Assembly (NCBI GenBank): GCA_016792765.1
Contig: JAEULD010000229.1
Span: forward strand, 1 to 50,054
Direction: 5' to 3'
DNA length: 50,054 bases
Source of the DNA: Candidatus Odyssella sp.
GTDB taxonomy: Bacteria > Pseudomonadota > Alphaproteobacteria > Bin65
Part shown: piece by piece, positions 15,735-23,031 of the stretch
Numbering within the stretch: the first letter of the stretch is position 1
Layout: each line of letters opens with the position of its first letter
Position numbers and translations under genes: made by a program
The notes under the pieces: model-generated
Databases searched by the model: none
What the model was told of the DNA's origin: nothing
The model's input: the letters and a program-made list of their open reading frames with translations, nothing else

Positions 15735-16724
15735 TCAGGCGTCGGGCTCGTACAGCACGACGCGCGAGCCCGAGCGCTCGAAGCGGAACGGGATCTGGAG
15801 GTATTCGGCGAGCGCCGCCGACACCTGCGCGCGCCGCGCCGGCTCCATGAACAGCAGCATGAAGCCGCCGCCGCCCGCGCCCAGGAGCTTGCCGCCGATG
15901 GCGCCGGCCGCACGCGCGCGGGCGTAAATCGCATCGACCGCCTCCGTCGAAACGGCGTCGGACAGCGAGCGCTTGAGTTGCCAGCTTTCGTCGAGCAATT
16001 CGCCGAAGTCGCGCAGGTCGCGGCCGTTGGCGAGCACCTCGAGGCCCTCGTCCACCAGCGCCTGCATGCGGCGGACGACCGCCTCCTTTCCGGGCAGCGC
16101 GTCGATCTGCTTCTTTGCGACGTCGGACGCATGGCGCACGATGCCGGTGAAGAGCAGGATCATGTGCTCCTCGAGCGCCTGCCGGCGCGCATCGCTCATC
16201 GGCACCGGCTGCACGGCGTAATCGCCGTTCTGGCCGATGTCGACCCGGTTGAGGCCGCCGAACGCGGCGGCGATCTGGTCCTGGATGCCGACGTTCTCCT
16301 TGAGCAGCGTCTGCTCGAGGTGGATCGCCTCGTCGGCGAGGCGGCGCTTGCCGACGACCTCCCCGCGCAGCGTGAACAGAGCGTGGAGCAGGCCGACCGC
16401 GAAAGACGAGCTCGAGCCGAGGCCCGTGCGCGCCGGCAGATCGCCGAAATGATGCACCTCGAGCCCTTCGGTGAAGCCGAGATAGCGCATCGCCTCGCGC
16501 ACCGCGGGGTGCTCGATGCTGTCGGTGTCCTTGGTCGTCTCGATGCGCGACCACACCACGCGGTTCTTGTATTCGAAGAACGGCGGCAGGTTGCGGCACT
16601 GCAGATAGCAGTACTTGTTGATCGTGACCGAGAGCACCGCGCCGCCGTTGCGCCTGAACCAGGCGGGATAGTCGGTGCCGCCGCCGAGGAACGAGATGCG
16701 GAACGGAGTGGCGGTGATGATCAA
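15735..16724 (-). CDS. GHMP kinase, D-glycero-D-manno-heptose 7-phosphate kinase-like (copy 1)
   Basis: The 329-residue protein is a GHMP-family sugar kinase of the HddA type. HddA phosphorylates C1 of heptose 7-phosphate. The N-terminus 'LIITATPFRISFLGGGTDYP' is the family signature, the ATP loop is 'DLPARTGLGSSSSFAVGLL', and the C-terminal motif is 'GGKLLGAGGGGFMLLF'. A TTG start at 16724, preceded by GGAGG five bases upstream, puts the conserved N-terminus at residue 1. It begins 14 bases after the stop of the dehydratase gene and ends the reverse operon. A second HddA-like kinase lies at 23028-24014; the two differ markedly, so they may serve different sugars or anomers. Confidence 0.82.
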   Translation of the reverse strand: MIITATPFRISFLGGGTDYPAWFRRNGGAVLSVTINKYCYLQCRNLPPFFEYKNRVVWSRIETTKDTDSIEHPAVREAMRYLGFTEGLEVHHFGDLPARTGLGSSSSFAVGLLHALFTLRGEVVGKRRLADEAIHLEQTLLKENVGIQDQIAAAFGGLNRVDIGQNGDYAVQPVPMSDARRQALEEHMILLFTGIVRHASDVAKKQIDALPGKEAVVRRMQALVDEGLEVLANGRDLRDFGELLDESWQLKRSLSDAVSTEAVDAIYARARAAGAIGGKLLGAGGGGFMLLFMEPARRAQVSAALAEYLQIPFRFERSGSRVVLYEPDA

Positions 16725-16729
16725 TTCGC

Positions 16730-16734
16730 CCTCC
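16730..16734 (-). promoter_or_regulatory. Ribosome binding site fixing a TTG start
   Basis: GGAGG on the reverse strand, five bases before the TTG at 16724. It supports the TTG start of the GHMP kinase over longer in-frame extensions that run into the upstream gene. Confidence 0.6.
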
Positions 16735-16738
16735 GGCC

Positions 16739-17758
16739 TCAGCGCGTGAGGAAGGCGGCGCCCTTGCGCGCCACCTCCTCGCGCCAATAGGCGAGCAGGT
16801 CGCGCATCGTCTCGGCGAACGGAATCTCGGGCCGCCAGCCGGTGTGCGCCGTGAACTTCGACGTGTCGGGCACCTGGAGATCGGCGTCGATGGGGCGCAG
16901 CCGCGCGGGATCGATCTCGACGCGGATCGCGTCCTTGCGGGGCGAGAGCGCCAGCAGCGCGTCGAGGATCTCGCCGACCGTGCAGCTATGGGTGCCGCCG
17001 ATGTTGTAGTAAGCGCCGGCCACCGGCTTGACCGTCACCAGCATGTGGTAGGCGCGCACCGCGTCGCGCACGTCGGCCACCGTGCGCAGCGAGTCGAGAT
17101 TGCCAACCTTCACCACCGGCGGGATCAGCTCGGCCTCGATCATCGCGATCTGCTTGGCGAAGGTCGATTCGGCGAAGACGTCGCCGCGGCGCGGGCCGGT
17201 GTGCGTGAACATGCGCGTTGTCAGCACCGTCATGCCGTAGGCTTCGGCATAGAAGCGACCGAGCAGATCGGTGCCCACCTTCGAGATCGCGTAGGGCGAG
17301 GCCGGATGGAACGTGCACTCCTCGCCGATCGGAATCTTCTCCTTCGGCACGCGGCCGAACACTTCCGACGACGAGCAGACGTGGACGACCGCCCGCGGCG
17401 CCCAGCGCTTGACGGCATCGAGCACGCGCGCGGTGCCCTGCACGTTGGTTTCGAGCGTGTCGAGCGGCGCGTCGAAGCTGGTGCGCGGGAAGCTCTGTGC
17501 CGCCAGATGGAACACGTAGTCGGGGGCGGCGTGGCGCACCGCTTCGCCGATCGAGAGCTCGTCGCGCAGATCGCCGTAGACGAGGCGGATGCGCTCGCCG
17601 CGATTGATGCGCGGGATATGGGCGCGCAGATTGTCGAGCGGGCTGCGCCAGCGGCAGAGGCCGACGATCTCCCAATCGGTCTTGGCGATCAGGTAGTCGG
17701 CCAGATGCGAGCCGACCATGCCGGTGATGCCGGTGATGAACGCGGTCTTTGCCGCCAT
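16739..17758 (-). CDS. GDP-sugar 4,6-dehydratase (GDP-mannose/GDP-heptose type)
   Basis: The 339-residue protein is an extended SDR of the GDP-mannose 4,6-dehydratase kind. 'AFITGITGMVGSHLADYL' is the cofactor loop, 'DYVFHLAAQSFPRTSFDAPL' the family's conserved segment, 'CSSSEVFG' holds the catalytic Ser and Glu, 'SPYAISKVGTDLLG' the Tyr and Lys, and 'TRMFTHTGPRRG' the GDP-sugar region. These enzymes make a 4-keto-6-deoxy sugar nucleotide. With an HddA/HddC pathway beside it, GDP-D-glycero-D-manno-heptose is a likely substrate, as for DmhA of 6-deoxyheptose pathways, though GDP-mannose cannot be excluded. It is 20 bases downstream of the ColD-like gene, whose substrate it would make. Confidence 0.85.
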   Translation of the reverse strand: MAAKTAFITGITGMVGSHLADYLIAKTDWEIVGLCRWRSPLDNLRAHIPRINRGERIRLVYGDLRDELSIGEAVRHAAPDYVFHLAAQSFPRTSFDAPLDTLETNVQGTARVLDAVKRWAPRAVVHVCSSSEVFGRVPKEKIPIGEECTFHPASPYAISKVGTDLLGRFYAEAYGMTVLTTRMFTHTGPRRGDVFAESTFAKQIAMIEAELIPPVVKVGNLDSLRTVADVRDAVRAYHMLVTVKPVAGAYYNIGGTHSCTVGEILDALLALSPRKDAIRVEIDPARLRPIDADLQVPDTSKFTAHTGWRPEIPFAETMRDLLAYWREEVARKGAAFLTR

Positions 17759-17778
17759 GGCGCCTCCGCAGCCCCCGC

Positions 17779-19062
17779 TCAACCGCGCTCGCTCACGAAC
17801 TTCGCGATGTGCTCGACGACATAGGCGCGCGCGGCGTCGTCGATCGCCTGATGGTTGCCGAACGAGAAGCCGCGCTGCATGACCGACGTCGAATGCCGGA
17901 GGTCGCCGACCGTGCGGTGCGCATAGTGCTTGAGCGCCGGCTGGCGCGCAATGTTGCCGGCGATGATCGGCCGCGTCTCGATGTTCGCGCGCCCGAGCGC
18001 CGCCATCAAGTCGCGCGCGCCGAACTTCGAGCCCTCGCGCACCACGAGGCTGAAGCCGAACCAGGAATGCCGCCCCTTGGGAGTCTCCTCCTGGAATGCG
18101 AAATGGTTGTCGAAGCGCTGCAGGGCCGTGCGGTAGGCCGCCGCCGAGGCGCGGCGCATCTCGACGAAGCGGTCGAGCTTCTTCAACTGCACCGAGCCCA
18201 TGGCGCCCTGCGGCTCGGTGGCGCGGAGATTGTAGCCGACGTTGACGAACAGGAATTTCGGATCGATGTCGGGATACTGCGAAAGCCAGCGCTGCTTGTC
18301 TTCCACCTCGCGCACCCAGCCATGCGCGCGCAGGATCCGCATCGTCTCGGCCAGGTCGCCGTCGTCGGTGACGCAGATGCCGCCCTCGAGCGTCGTGATG
18401 TGGTGCGAGTAGTAGAAGCTGAAGGTCGCGACGCGGCCGAACGTGCCGACCGGCTTGCCGCCGTAGCTGGCGCCGAGCGCTTCGCAGCTGTCTTCGATCA
18501 AGACCAGGTTGCGCCGCCGGCAGATATCGACGATCGCATCCATGTCGCACGGATTGCCGTACACCGGCACGATCATCACGCCGCGCGTCTTGGGGCCGAT
18601 CGCGCGCTCGATCTCGTTGGGATCGATGTTCAGCGTGCGCGGATCGAGATCGGCGATCACCGGCACGAGGCCGAGCTGGATCAGCGGCCACACCGTCGTC
18701 GACCACGACAGCGCGGGCACGATCACCTCGTCGCCGGGCCTGAGGCCGTTCTCGGTCTGCGCGTTGGCGAGGGCGGCCACGGCCAGGAGATTGGCCGACG
18801 AGCCGGAATTGACCATGACGCCGTGGCGCCAGCCGTGCTTGTCGGCGAATTCGCGCTCGAACGCCTTCACCTTCGGACCCATCGTGACATGGGTGGTGAG
18901 CATGCATTCGAGCGCGGCGTTGATCTCCTCCGCGCCGAACGTCGGCTCGTGCAGGCGGACGACGGGCTTCGCCGGATCGAACGCGTAGTTCTGCGTCCCC
19001 GAGCAATAGGCCTCGACGCTCGCGCGCACCGCGCGCATCAGGTCTTCGTGCCGGTTCGTCAA
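17779..19062 (-). CDS. PLP-dependent sugar 3-dehydratase of the ColD/E1 type (DegT/DnrJ/EryC1/StrS fold)
   Basis: The 427-residue protein has the sugar-aminotransferase fold, but the PLP-binding lysine is replaced. Aminotransferases read SFxxxKxxTTGEGG; here the segment is 'FSFYYSHHITTLEGG' with His220 at the lysine position. The cofactor-binding Asp is D191 in 'IEDSCEALGA'. A His here marks ColD (GDP-4-keto-6-deoxymannose 3-dehydratase) and the CDP-sugar E1 enzymes, which remove the C3 hydroxyl instead of adding an amine. The E1 iron-sulfur motif is absent: only Cys193 matches and the CxC pair near 251-253 is missing, so it is closer to ColD in mechanism. The start is TTG at 19062 with AGGGGG upstream. 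It likely makes a 4-keto-3,6-dideoxy sugar nucleotide. Confidence 0.82.
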   Translation of the reverse strand: MTNRHEDLMRAVRASVEAYCSGTQNYAFDPAKPVVRLHEPTFGAEEINAALECMLTTHVTMGPKVKAFEREFADKHGWRHGVMVNSGSSANLLAVAALANAQTENGLRPGDEVIVPALSWSTTVWPLIQLGLVPVIADLDPRTLNIDPNEIERAIGPKTRGVMIVPVYGNPCDMDAIVDICRRRNLVLIEDSCEALGASYGGKPVGTFGRVATFSFYYSHHITTLEGGICVTDDGDLAETMRILRAHGWVREVEDKQRWLSQYPDIDPKFLFVNVGYNLRATEPQGAMGSVQLKKLDRFVEMRRASAAAYRTALQRFDNHFAFQEETPKGRHSWFGFSLVVREGSKFGARDLMAALGRANIETRPIIAGNIARQPALKHYAHRTVGDLRHSTSVMQRGFSFGNHQAIDDAARAYVVEHIAKFVSERG

Positions 19063-19087
19063 CGCATCCCCCTGCTCTGCCGAATTC

Positions 19088-20152
19088 TCAGAACGGCCCC
19101 CGGAACTCCGCGATCTCGCGCGCGACGATGTCGCGCGCCTGCCAGTCGCCGGGCGCGCGGCCGGCGAGCGCGGCCACCTTCGCGGCGATGCTCTTGGCGC
19201 TCGGATAGTACACGTCTTCGAGCGGCCGCGTCGTCGGGCATGGCGTCGGCTCGTAGCCGAGGCGCAGCGCGCTGAATGCCCGCCTGCCCTGCAAGCGCTC
19301 GTGCACGGCGGCGACGATCTCGGCGCCGGCGCCGCAGGCGGCCCAGCTCGTGTCGACGACCGCGAGGCGGCCGGTCTTCGCCACCGACTCCGCGATCGTG
19401 CCGACGTCGAGCGGCGCCAGGCTGACCGGGTCGACGATCTCGGCCGAGAGCCCGATCTCTGCGAGCAAAGGCCGCGCGCGCAACGCCTCCACGACCATGT
19501 GGCTGATGGCGACGATCGTGACGTCGTCGCCTTCGGCCAGCACGCGCGCCTGGCCGAACCGCGCGGCGTAGGGCGCCTCGGGCACGATGCCGCGATTGCC
19601 GTAGAGCATGCGGTGCTCCATGACGATCACCGGATTGTCGTCGCGGATCGCGGCGATCATGCAGCCCTTGGCGTCGTGCGGCGTCGACGGCGCCAGCACC
19701 TTCAGGCCCGGCACGTGCATGAAATAGGAGTGGAACGCCTGGCTGTGCTGGGCGCCCTGCCCCCAGCTGCGCCCGATGATCGCGCGCACGACGAGCGGCA
19801 CGTGCACGGCGCCGTTGCTCATGTAGCTCTGCTTCGCCGCCATGTTGACGAGCTGGTTCATGCAGAGCATGAGAAAATCCATGCGCTGATGCACGTGGAT
19901 CGGGCGCATGCCGGCGATGGCCGCGCCGACGCCGAAGCCGGTCATCGCGTCCTCGGCCAGCGGCGTGTCGAAGCAGCGGTCGGCGCCGAAGACGCGGTGG
20001 AGATCGAGCGTCGTGCCGTACATGCCCTTGGGATCGTCGACGCCGAGGCCGTAGACGAACACGCCGGCGTCGCGCTCCATCTCCTGGCGGATCGCCTCGC
20101 CGATCGCCTGCGCGTAGCTGAGCTCGCGCCCGCCGCGCCTACCTGTAGACAT
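19088..20152 (-). CDS. Thiamine-diphosphate dehydrogenase E1 component, beta subunit
   Basis: The 354-residue protein matches the beta subunit of heterotetrameric 2-oxoacid dehydrogenase/acetoin dehydrogenase E1. 'LSYAQAIGEAIRQEMERDAG' opens the domain, 'CFDTPLAEDAMTGFGVGAA' carries the conserved activating Glu region, 'GRSWGQGAQHSQAFHSYF' is the typical core, and the C-terminal transketolase domain runs through 'VVDTSWAACGAGAEI'. Its start overlaps the alpha subunit by 14 bases. No E2 acyltransferase or E3 gene lies nearby, and all neighbours make nucleotide sugars. A carboligase or decarboxylase role on a sugar is therefore more likely than oxidative decarboxylation (inference). Confidence 0.85.
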   Translation of the reverse strand: MSTGRRGGRELSYAQAIGEAIRQEMERDAGVFVYGLGVDDPKGMYGTTLDLHRVFGADRCFDTPLAEDAMTGFGVGAAIAGMRPIHVHQRMDFLMLCMNQLVNMAAKQSYMSNGAVHVPLVVRAIIGRSWGQGAQHSQAFHSYFMHVPGLKVLAPSTPHDAKGCMIAAIRDDNPVIVMEHRMLYGNRGIVPEAPYAARFGQARVLAEGDDVTIVAISHMVVEALRARPLLAEIGLSAEIVDPVSLAPLDVGTIAESVAKTGRLAVVDTSWAACGAGAEIVAAVHERLQGRRAFSALRLGYEPTPCPTTRPLEDVYYPSAKSIAAKVAALAGRAPGDWQARDIVAREIAEFRGPF

Positions 20153-21089
20153 GGTCGTACATCGTGTGGGCGGCGGGGAACGGGCTCTTCTCGGCGAAAT
20201 CCATCGCGCGCGCGATCTCGGCCTCGACCTCGGCGTCGATGCGCTCGCGCGCGGCGGCGCCGAGCAGGCCGGCGAGCCGCGCGTTCTGATCGCCGGCGCG
20301 CCACGACGCGAGATCGGCCGCCGTGCGGTAGCCGATGTGGAGATCCTCGCCGGGGCCGACATGGTCGCGCCAGCGCTGCGTCTCGCATTCGAGGAAGCGC
20401 GGGCCGCCGCCGGCGCGCACCGCGGCGACCGCCTCCGCCGCGGCGGCCCGGATCGCGAAAATGTCGCCGCCGGCGATGCGCCTGGCCGGGATGCGATAGG
20501 CCTCGGCGCGCTCGCAGAGGTTCACCTCGGGCATGCGGTCCTTCACATGCGAGTAGATGGCATAGCGATTGTTCTCGCACACGAACAGGATCGGAAGTTT
20601 CTTGAGCGCGGCGAAATTCGCCGTCTCGTGGAACACGCCCTCGTCCATGGCGCCTTCGCCGAAGAAGACGCAGACGATCGCCGCCGACCCGCGCCGCCTC
20701 AGCGCGAAGGCGTGGCCGAGCGACAAGGGCAGCGTGGTGCCGACGATGGCGCTGGTGCCGATCATGCCCGCGGCGACGTCGCCGAGATGCATCGAGCCCG
20801 CCTTGCCGGCGGCGAGGCCGTCCTGCTTGCCGTAGAGCTCGGCCATCATGCGGTCGAGGTTGCCGCCTTTCGCGAGATAGATCGCGTGGCCGCGATAGGT
20901 TCCGTAGAGGATGTCGTCCGGGCCGAGATTGTCGCAGACGCCCACCGCCACCGCTTCCTGGCCGATCGAGAGATGCACCGGGCTCTTGATCTTGTCGGTG
21001 GGATAGATGCGGACGATCTCTTCCTCCACGCGCCGGATGCGGCGGAGCTGGCAATACAGCCGCTCGATCGTTGCGGGGTCGTGCGTCAT
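20139..21089 (-). CDS. Thiamine-diphosphate dehydrogenase E1 component, alpha subunit
   Basis: The 316-residue protein is the alpha subunit partner. It has the thiamine-diphosphate motif starting at GEG (144-146) in 'VFFGEGAMDEGVFHETANFA' and ending at NN (173-174) in 'FVCENNRYAIYS'. 'GKAGSMHLGDVAAGMIG' and 'SIGQEAVAVGVCDNL' are typical of pyruvate, acetoin and branched-chain E1 alpha chains. The 'RYAIYSHV' stretch replaces the usual 'YGxS' region, hinting at a different substrate. The phosphorylation-loop region common in pyruvate dehydrogenases is short. It lies 96 bases behind the nucleotidyltransferase fusion and is coupled to the beta gene. The pair is the most unusual part of this sugar operon. 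Confidence 0.85.
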   Translation of the reverse strand: MTHDPATIERLYCQLRRIRRVEEEIVRIYPTDKIKSPVHLSIGQEAVAVGVCDNLGPDDILYGTYRGHAIYLAKGGNLDRMMAELYGKQDGLAAGKAGSMHLGDVAAGMIGTSAIVGTTLPLSLGHAFALRRRGSAAIVCVFFGEGAMDEGVFHETANFAALKKLPILFVCENNRYAIYSHVKDRMPEVNLCERAEAYRIPARRIAGGDIFAIRAAAAEAVAAVRAGGGPRFLECETQRWRDHVGPGEDLHIGYRTAADLASWRAGDQNARLAGLLGAAARERIDAEVEAEIARAMDFAEKSPFPAAHTMYDHVYR

Positions 21090-21185
21090 GCGCGGTCGGG
21101 CCGGTGGGAGGCGGATGCTGCGGAACTCATTGGCGCGGGCCGGGTGTCTCCGGTCAAGACCAAATCTCGCGCGCGCCGAATCGTG

Positions 21186-22313
21186 TCAAGGTTGCGCCGG
21201 CACCGCCGCTGCAACGACCGCGTCGAGATCCCCTTGCGCGCGGAAGACGGCGAGACAAGGCGGCGTTTGCGGAACGATGCGCGGGCCGCCGGTGACGAGC
21301 AGGCCGCCCGCTTCGGCGATCCGCCACTCCGCGCGCGCCGATTCGAGCAGCGCATCGAAGGCCGAGTCCGAACGGGCGGCATAGAGCGCGTCGATATGCG
21401 CGCCCTGCCGCTGCAGCGCGGCGTTGAGGCGGCGGCGCAGCGCGGGCCCCCGTGACACGCCGGGGGCGAGCACGATCGCGTAGTATCCGGCGTCGTTGAG
21501 GCGGCGCAGCGCGCCGGCCGCGCCCTTGCGCCAGCGCGTCCGGGTTGCCGCGCCGCCCGCGGCGGCCAGCGCGCCGAGTTCGACGATCGCACCGGGCCGG
21601 CGATGCCAGGCCGGGAACAGGCCGCGCGCCTCGGCAAGGGAGTCGGGCAGGCCGATATCGATGAAGCGCCCCGCGAACCGCACCGCACGCAGCGCGCCCT
21701 CGGCGGCGAGCGCCGGCAGAACGTCGCGCTCCAGCGAGAGCGGCGGCCGGGCGACCTGCCGCAGCACGCGTTCGCGGTCGAACAGATAGACGCCGGCATT
21801 GACGAGGCCGGGCCCGCCCGCACCCTTCTCGCGGAAGGCCACGATGCGATCGCCCGCGCACGCGATGCGGCCGTAGCGCGCGGCGTCGGGCACCGCGAGC
21901 GCCGCGACGGCGCCGGCCGCCGCGCGGTCTTCGGCCATCGCCGCCGCGAGGCGCAGCAGGTTTCCGTCGAGGATCGAATCGCCGTTCAGCAGGAAGAAGC
22001 GCGGCGCGAGCCGCCGGCGCGCATGCCAGAGCGCGCCCGCGGTGCCGGCGGGCTCGGGCTCGGAGATCAGCGCCAGCCGCGGCGCGGACCGGCGCGCCGG
22101 CCGCAGCGCCCGCGCGAAGGCCGCGCGATGCGGGCCGACCAGCAGCAGGACCTCCTCGACGCCGATGCGGCCGAGTTCGAACAACAGGTGCTCGACGAAC
22201 GGGCGGCCGCCCACGTCGAGCAGCGGCTTCGGCGTGTCCGCCGCGATCGCGCCGAGCCGCGTGCCGCGCCCGCCGGCCACGATCACCGCCTGCCGCACCG
22301 GAGGGGTTCGCAC
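21186..22313 (-). CDS. Sugar-1-phosphate nucleotidyltransferase fused to a degenerate GmhB-like domain
   Basis: The 375-residue protein has two parts. Residues 9-238 form a nucleotidyltransferase: 'AVIVAGGRGTRLGAIA' with 'TPKPLLDVGGRPFVEHLL', 'FFLLNGDSIL' and 'FIDIGLPDSLAEA' as in HddC-type heptose-1-phosphate guanylyltransferases. Residues 239-375 retain the outline of GmhB: 'GAAGALRRLNDAGYYAIVL', 'SRGPALRRRLNAALQRQGAH' and 'IDALYAA' align with that family. The catalytic Asp-x-Asp is replaced ('AIVELGALA'), the TNQ is APG, and the zinc cysteines and VGD loop are gone. Nucleotidyltransferase activity is likely; phosphatase activity is not. Start GTG at 22313 (weak GGGG upstream) or GTG at 22298. 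Confidence 0.8.
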   Translation of the reverse strand: MRTPPVRQAVIVAGGRGTRLGAIAADTPKPLLDVGGRPFVEHLLFELGRIGVEEVLLLVGPHRAAFARALRPARRSAPRLALISEPEPAGTAGALWHARRRLAPRFFLLNGDSILDGNLLRLAAAMAEDRAAAGAVAALAVPDAARYGRIACAGDRIVAFREKGAGGPGLVNAGVYLFDRERVLRQVARPPLSLERDVLPALAAEGALRAVRFAGRFIDIGLPDSLAEARGLFPAWHRRPGAIVELGALAAAGGAATRTRWRKGAAGALRRLNDAGYYAIVLAPGVSRGPALRRRLNAALQRQGAHIDALYAARSDSAFDALLESARAEWRIAEAGGLLVTGGPRIVPQTPPCLAVFRAQGDLDAVVAAAVPAQP

Positions 22314-22323
22314 GGGCGCGCCC

Positions 22324-23031
22324 CTACCCGCGCTGCCCGCGCAGATAGGCCGCGAGGTCGGCGAGGCCCTCGTGCGAGCCGATCTCGTAGAACCGCTCGG
22401 GTACTTCGCACGCCGCGAGGCGGCCGCGCGCAAGCAGGCGCTGGAACACGGCGCTGAGATCGAACTCCGCGCCGTCCGCGAAACCGGCGAAGGCTTCGCG
22501 CGTCAGCACGTTCAGGCCGTAGTCGATGTGCCGCATCGCGGGGTCGCGGTCGGCCTTGTCGTATTTCACGATGATGCCGCCTTCGCAGCGGAGATTGCTG
22601 GCGCCCCAGCGGCCCTCGTTGCGGAACGCCGTCATCAGCCCCTCGGCGCCGGGCACGCTTTCGAACCGCCGCGCGACCGCGCGGTAGTCGCAGGTGAGGT
22701 AGGAATCGCCGTAGAGCACGAAGAACGGGCTTCCCAGCAGCGGCAGCGCCTTCATCACGGCGCCGCCGGTGCCGAGCCGCACGGGACCGTCGTGGCTGTA
22801 GCGGATTTCGACGCCGAAGCGCGCGCCGTCGCCGACCACGGCCTCGATCGCCTCGGCGAGATGGCCGACCGCGAGCACCGCGCGGCGCACGCCGTTGCGC
22901 TTCAGCAGATCGAGCTGCAGGCAGACGAACGGCGTGCCCTCCACCTCGATCAGCGATTTCGGCCGGCGGGCGGTGAGCGGGCCGAGCCGTGTCGCCAGGC
23001 CGCCCGCGAGGATCAGCGCCTCTTCGATCAT
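22324..23031 (-). CDS. HddC-like sugar-1-phosphate nucleotidyltransferase
   Basis: This 235-residue protein is a single-domain nucleotidyltransferase. The signature is 'EALILAGGLATRLGPLTARR' followed by 'PKSLIEVEGTPFVCLQLDLL', 'GPVRLGTGGAVMKAL', 'FFVLYGDSYL' with the catalytic Asp, and 'ERFYEIGSHEGLADLAAYL' at the end. In the HddA/GmhA/GmhB context the best guess is D-glycero-alpha-D-manno-heptose 1-phosphate guanylyltransferase (HddC). Its ATG overlaps the HddA-like kinase stop by four bases (ATGA), as expected for enzymes of consecutive steps. A second nucleotidyltransferase lies just downstream; the pair suggests two activated sugars or a subunit partnership. Confidence 0.82.
   Translation of the reverse strand: MIEEALILAGGLATRLGPLTARRPKSLIEVEGTPFVCLQLDLLKRNGVRRAVLAVGHLAEAIEAVVGDGARFGVEIRYSHDGPVRLGTGGAVMKALPLLGSPFFVLYGDSYLTCDYRAVARRFESVPGAEGLMTAFRNEGRWGASNLRCEGGIIVKYDKADRDPAMRHIDYGLNVLTREAFAGFADGAEFDLSAVFQRLLARGRLAACEVPERFYEIGSHEGLADLAAYLRGQRG

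Noticed and set aside
17779..19062. Sugar aminotransferase (amino-sugar synthesis)
   Set aside because: The PLP lysine is a His, so an aminotransferase mechanism is unlikely.
19088..21089. Ordinary pyruvate or acetoin dehydrogenase operon
   Set aside because: No E2, E3 or lipoyl protein in the neighbourhood; flanked on both sides by sugar-nucleotide genes.
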